Part shown: one piece after another, positions 27,895 to 28,086 of the stretch | How positions within the stretch are numbered: position 1 is the stretch's first letter | Layout: each line of letters starts with the position of its first letter | Assembly: GCA_017937735.1 (NCBI GenBank) | Contig: JAGBCZ010000011.1 | Location: 1 to 28,086, forward strand | Source of the DNA: Alphaproteobacteria bacterium | GTDB taxonomy: Bacteria > Pseudomonadota > Alphaproteobacteria > Rs-D84 | DNA length: 28,086 bases | Reading direction: 5' to 3' | The notes under the pieces: generated by a model | Database searches by the model: none | What the model saw: only the letters and a program-made list of their open reading frames with translations | What the model was told of the DNA's origin: nothing | Made by a program: the position numbers and the translations under genes

Positions 27895-28086
27895 AACTAT
27901 AATCCTATATGTTTTATTGTGGGAATTATACGCATTCATTTTAATTTTGCAATTATCAAATGAAACATCTGCCGGTTCATATGAACAGCCATAATAATAT
28001 CGGCTCGTACCTGCATTAAGCAGTGGTATCTCTTCATCGAGGAAATCATAATTATACTCAAACAATCCGCCTATTGCACTCGCTTC
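27895..28086 (-). other. Open frame in phase with greA running off the right edge
   Basis: The minus-strand frame shared with greA stays open from the greA ATG to the window end, adding at least 64 residues (including LFEYNYDFLDEEIPLLNAGT and YYYGCSYEPADVSFDN). I do not recognise them. They could be chance, the end of an upstream coding sequence merged with greA, or sequence foreign to this locus. The greA promoter lies within it. Confidence 0.35.
27925..27952 (-). promoter_or_regulatory. Promoter for greA-mutL
   Basis: TTGCAA (27952-27947), a 16-nt spacer and a consensus TATAAT (27930-27925) on the minus strand predict a start about 24 nt before the greA ATG. Confidence 0.65.

Noticed and set aside
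27975..27986. Perfect 12-bp palindrome GTTCATATGAAC upstream of greA as an operator
   Set aside because: It lies upstream of the predicted promoter, has no second copy or recognised regulator nearby, and a 12-bp palindrome can arise by chance.

Overview
The window looks like chromosome from an AT-rich, uncultured and probably host-associated alphaproteobacterium. The evidence is a MucR/Ros-family regulator, an alphaproteobacterial ribbon-helix-helix protein (RHH_4 type), a SPOR gene next to tatA, and a ybeY-lnt association. Several housekeeping proteins are streamlined or altered: ThrS has no TGS domain, YbeY is fused to Lnt, and DksA and MucR have lost their zinc ligands. The lineage is inferred from families and cannot be proven here. 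Extended -10 promoters (TGn followed by a TATAAT-like hexamer) recur, and several genes start almost on their predicted transcription start.

Layout. Positions 1-600 hold the 3' end of dksA and a small membrane protein, both on the plus strand. Positions 628-1611 hold tatA and a SPOR-domain protein on the minus strand. Positions 1691-3790 form a minus-strand thrS unit: a promoter, an 18-residue leader peptide with six consecutive threonine codons, thrS, and a 47-residue lipoprotein resembling a minimal BamC/BamF. Positions 3822-4331 look like a small insertion: a DUF559 endonuclease gene between inverted palindromic repeats and a 28-bp duplication of the 3' end of the hemolysin-III-like gene. 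That membrane gene (4303-5040) overlaps gltX (5037-6614) by 4 nt. trmB is divergent from gltX and converges on an unrecognised gene (7278-7952).

Positions 7997-10055 form a tight four-gene plus-strand operon: a membrane protein, a degenerate HNH-like protein, an SMI1/KNR4-like protein and an RHH protein. It reads like a domesticated or remnant toxin/immunity-type locus. Positions 10063-13791 form a minus-strand operon: mucR-like, a membrane-anchored lysozyme-like protein, then the ybeY-lnt fusion. rarA (13862-15133) faces two large secreted proteins of unknown function (15156-17935). The 350-bp gap at 17936-18286 is filled with palindromic repeats, including two tandem units with a 107-bp period. 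ftsK follows (18287-20536).

Positions 20601-27894 are an envelope and housekeeping run on the minus strand: greA, mutL, yajC, secD, secF, an S41-protease-like protein without its catalytic residues, and a PAP2 phosphatase. From 27895 to the right edge a reading frame continues in phase with greA and leaves the window.

Together the genes cover envelope biogenesis and export (Tat, SecDF-YajC, Lnt, a Bam-like lipoprotein, SPOR), translation (ThrS, GltX, TrmB, YbeY), DNA maintenance (FtsK, MutL, RarA) and transcription (DksA, GreA, MucR). The most notable items are the thrS threonine leader, the DUF559 cassette with its target duplication, the YbeY-Lnt fusion, the S41 pseudoprotease, the tandem palindromic repeats beside ftsK and the 7997-10055 operon.
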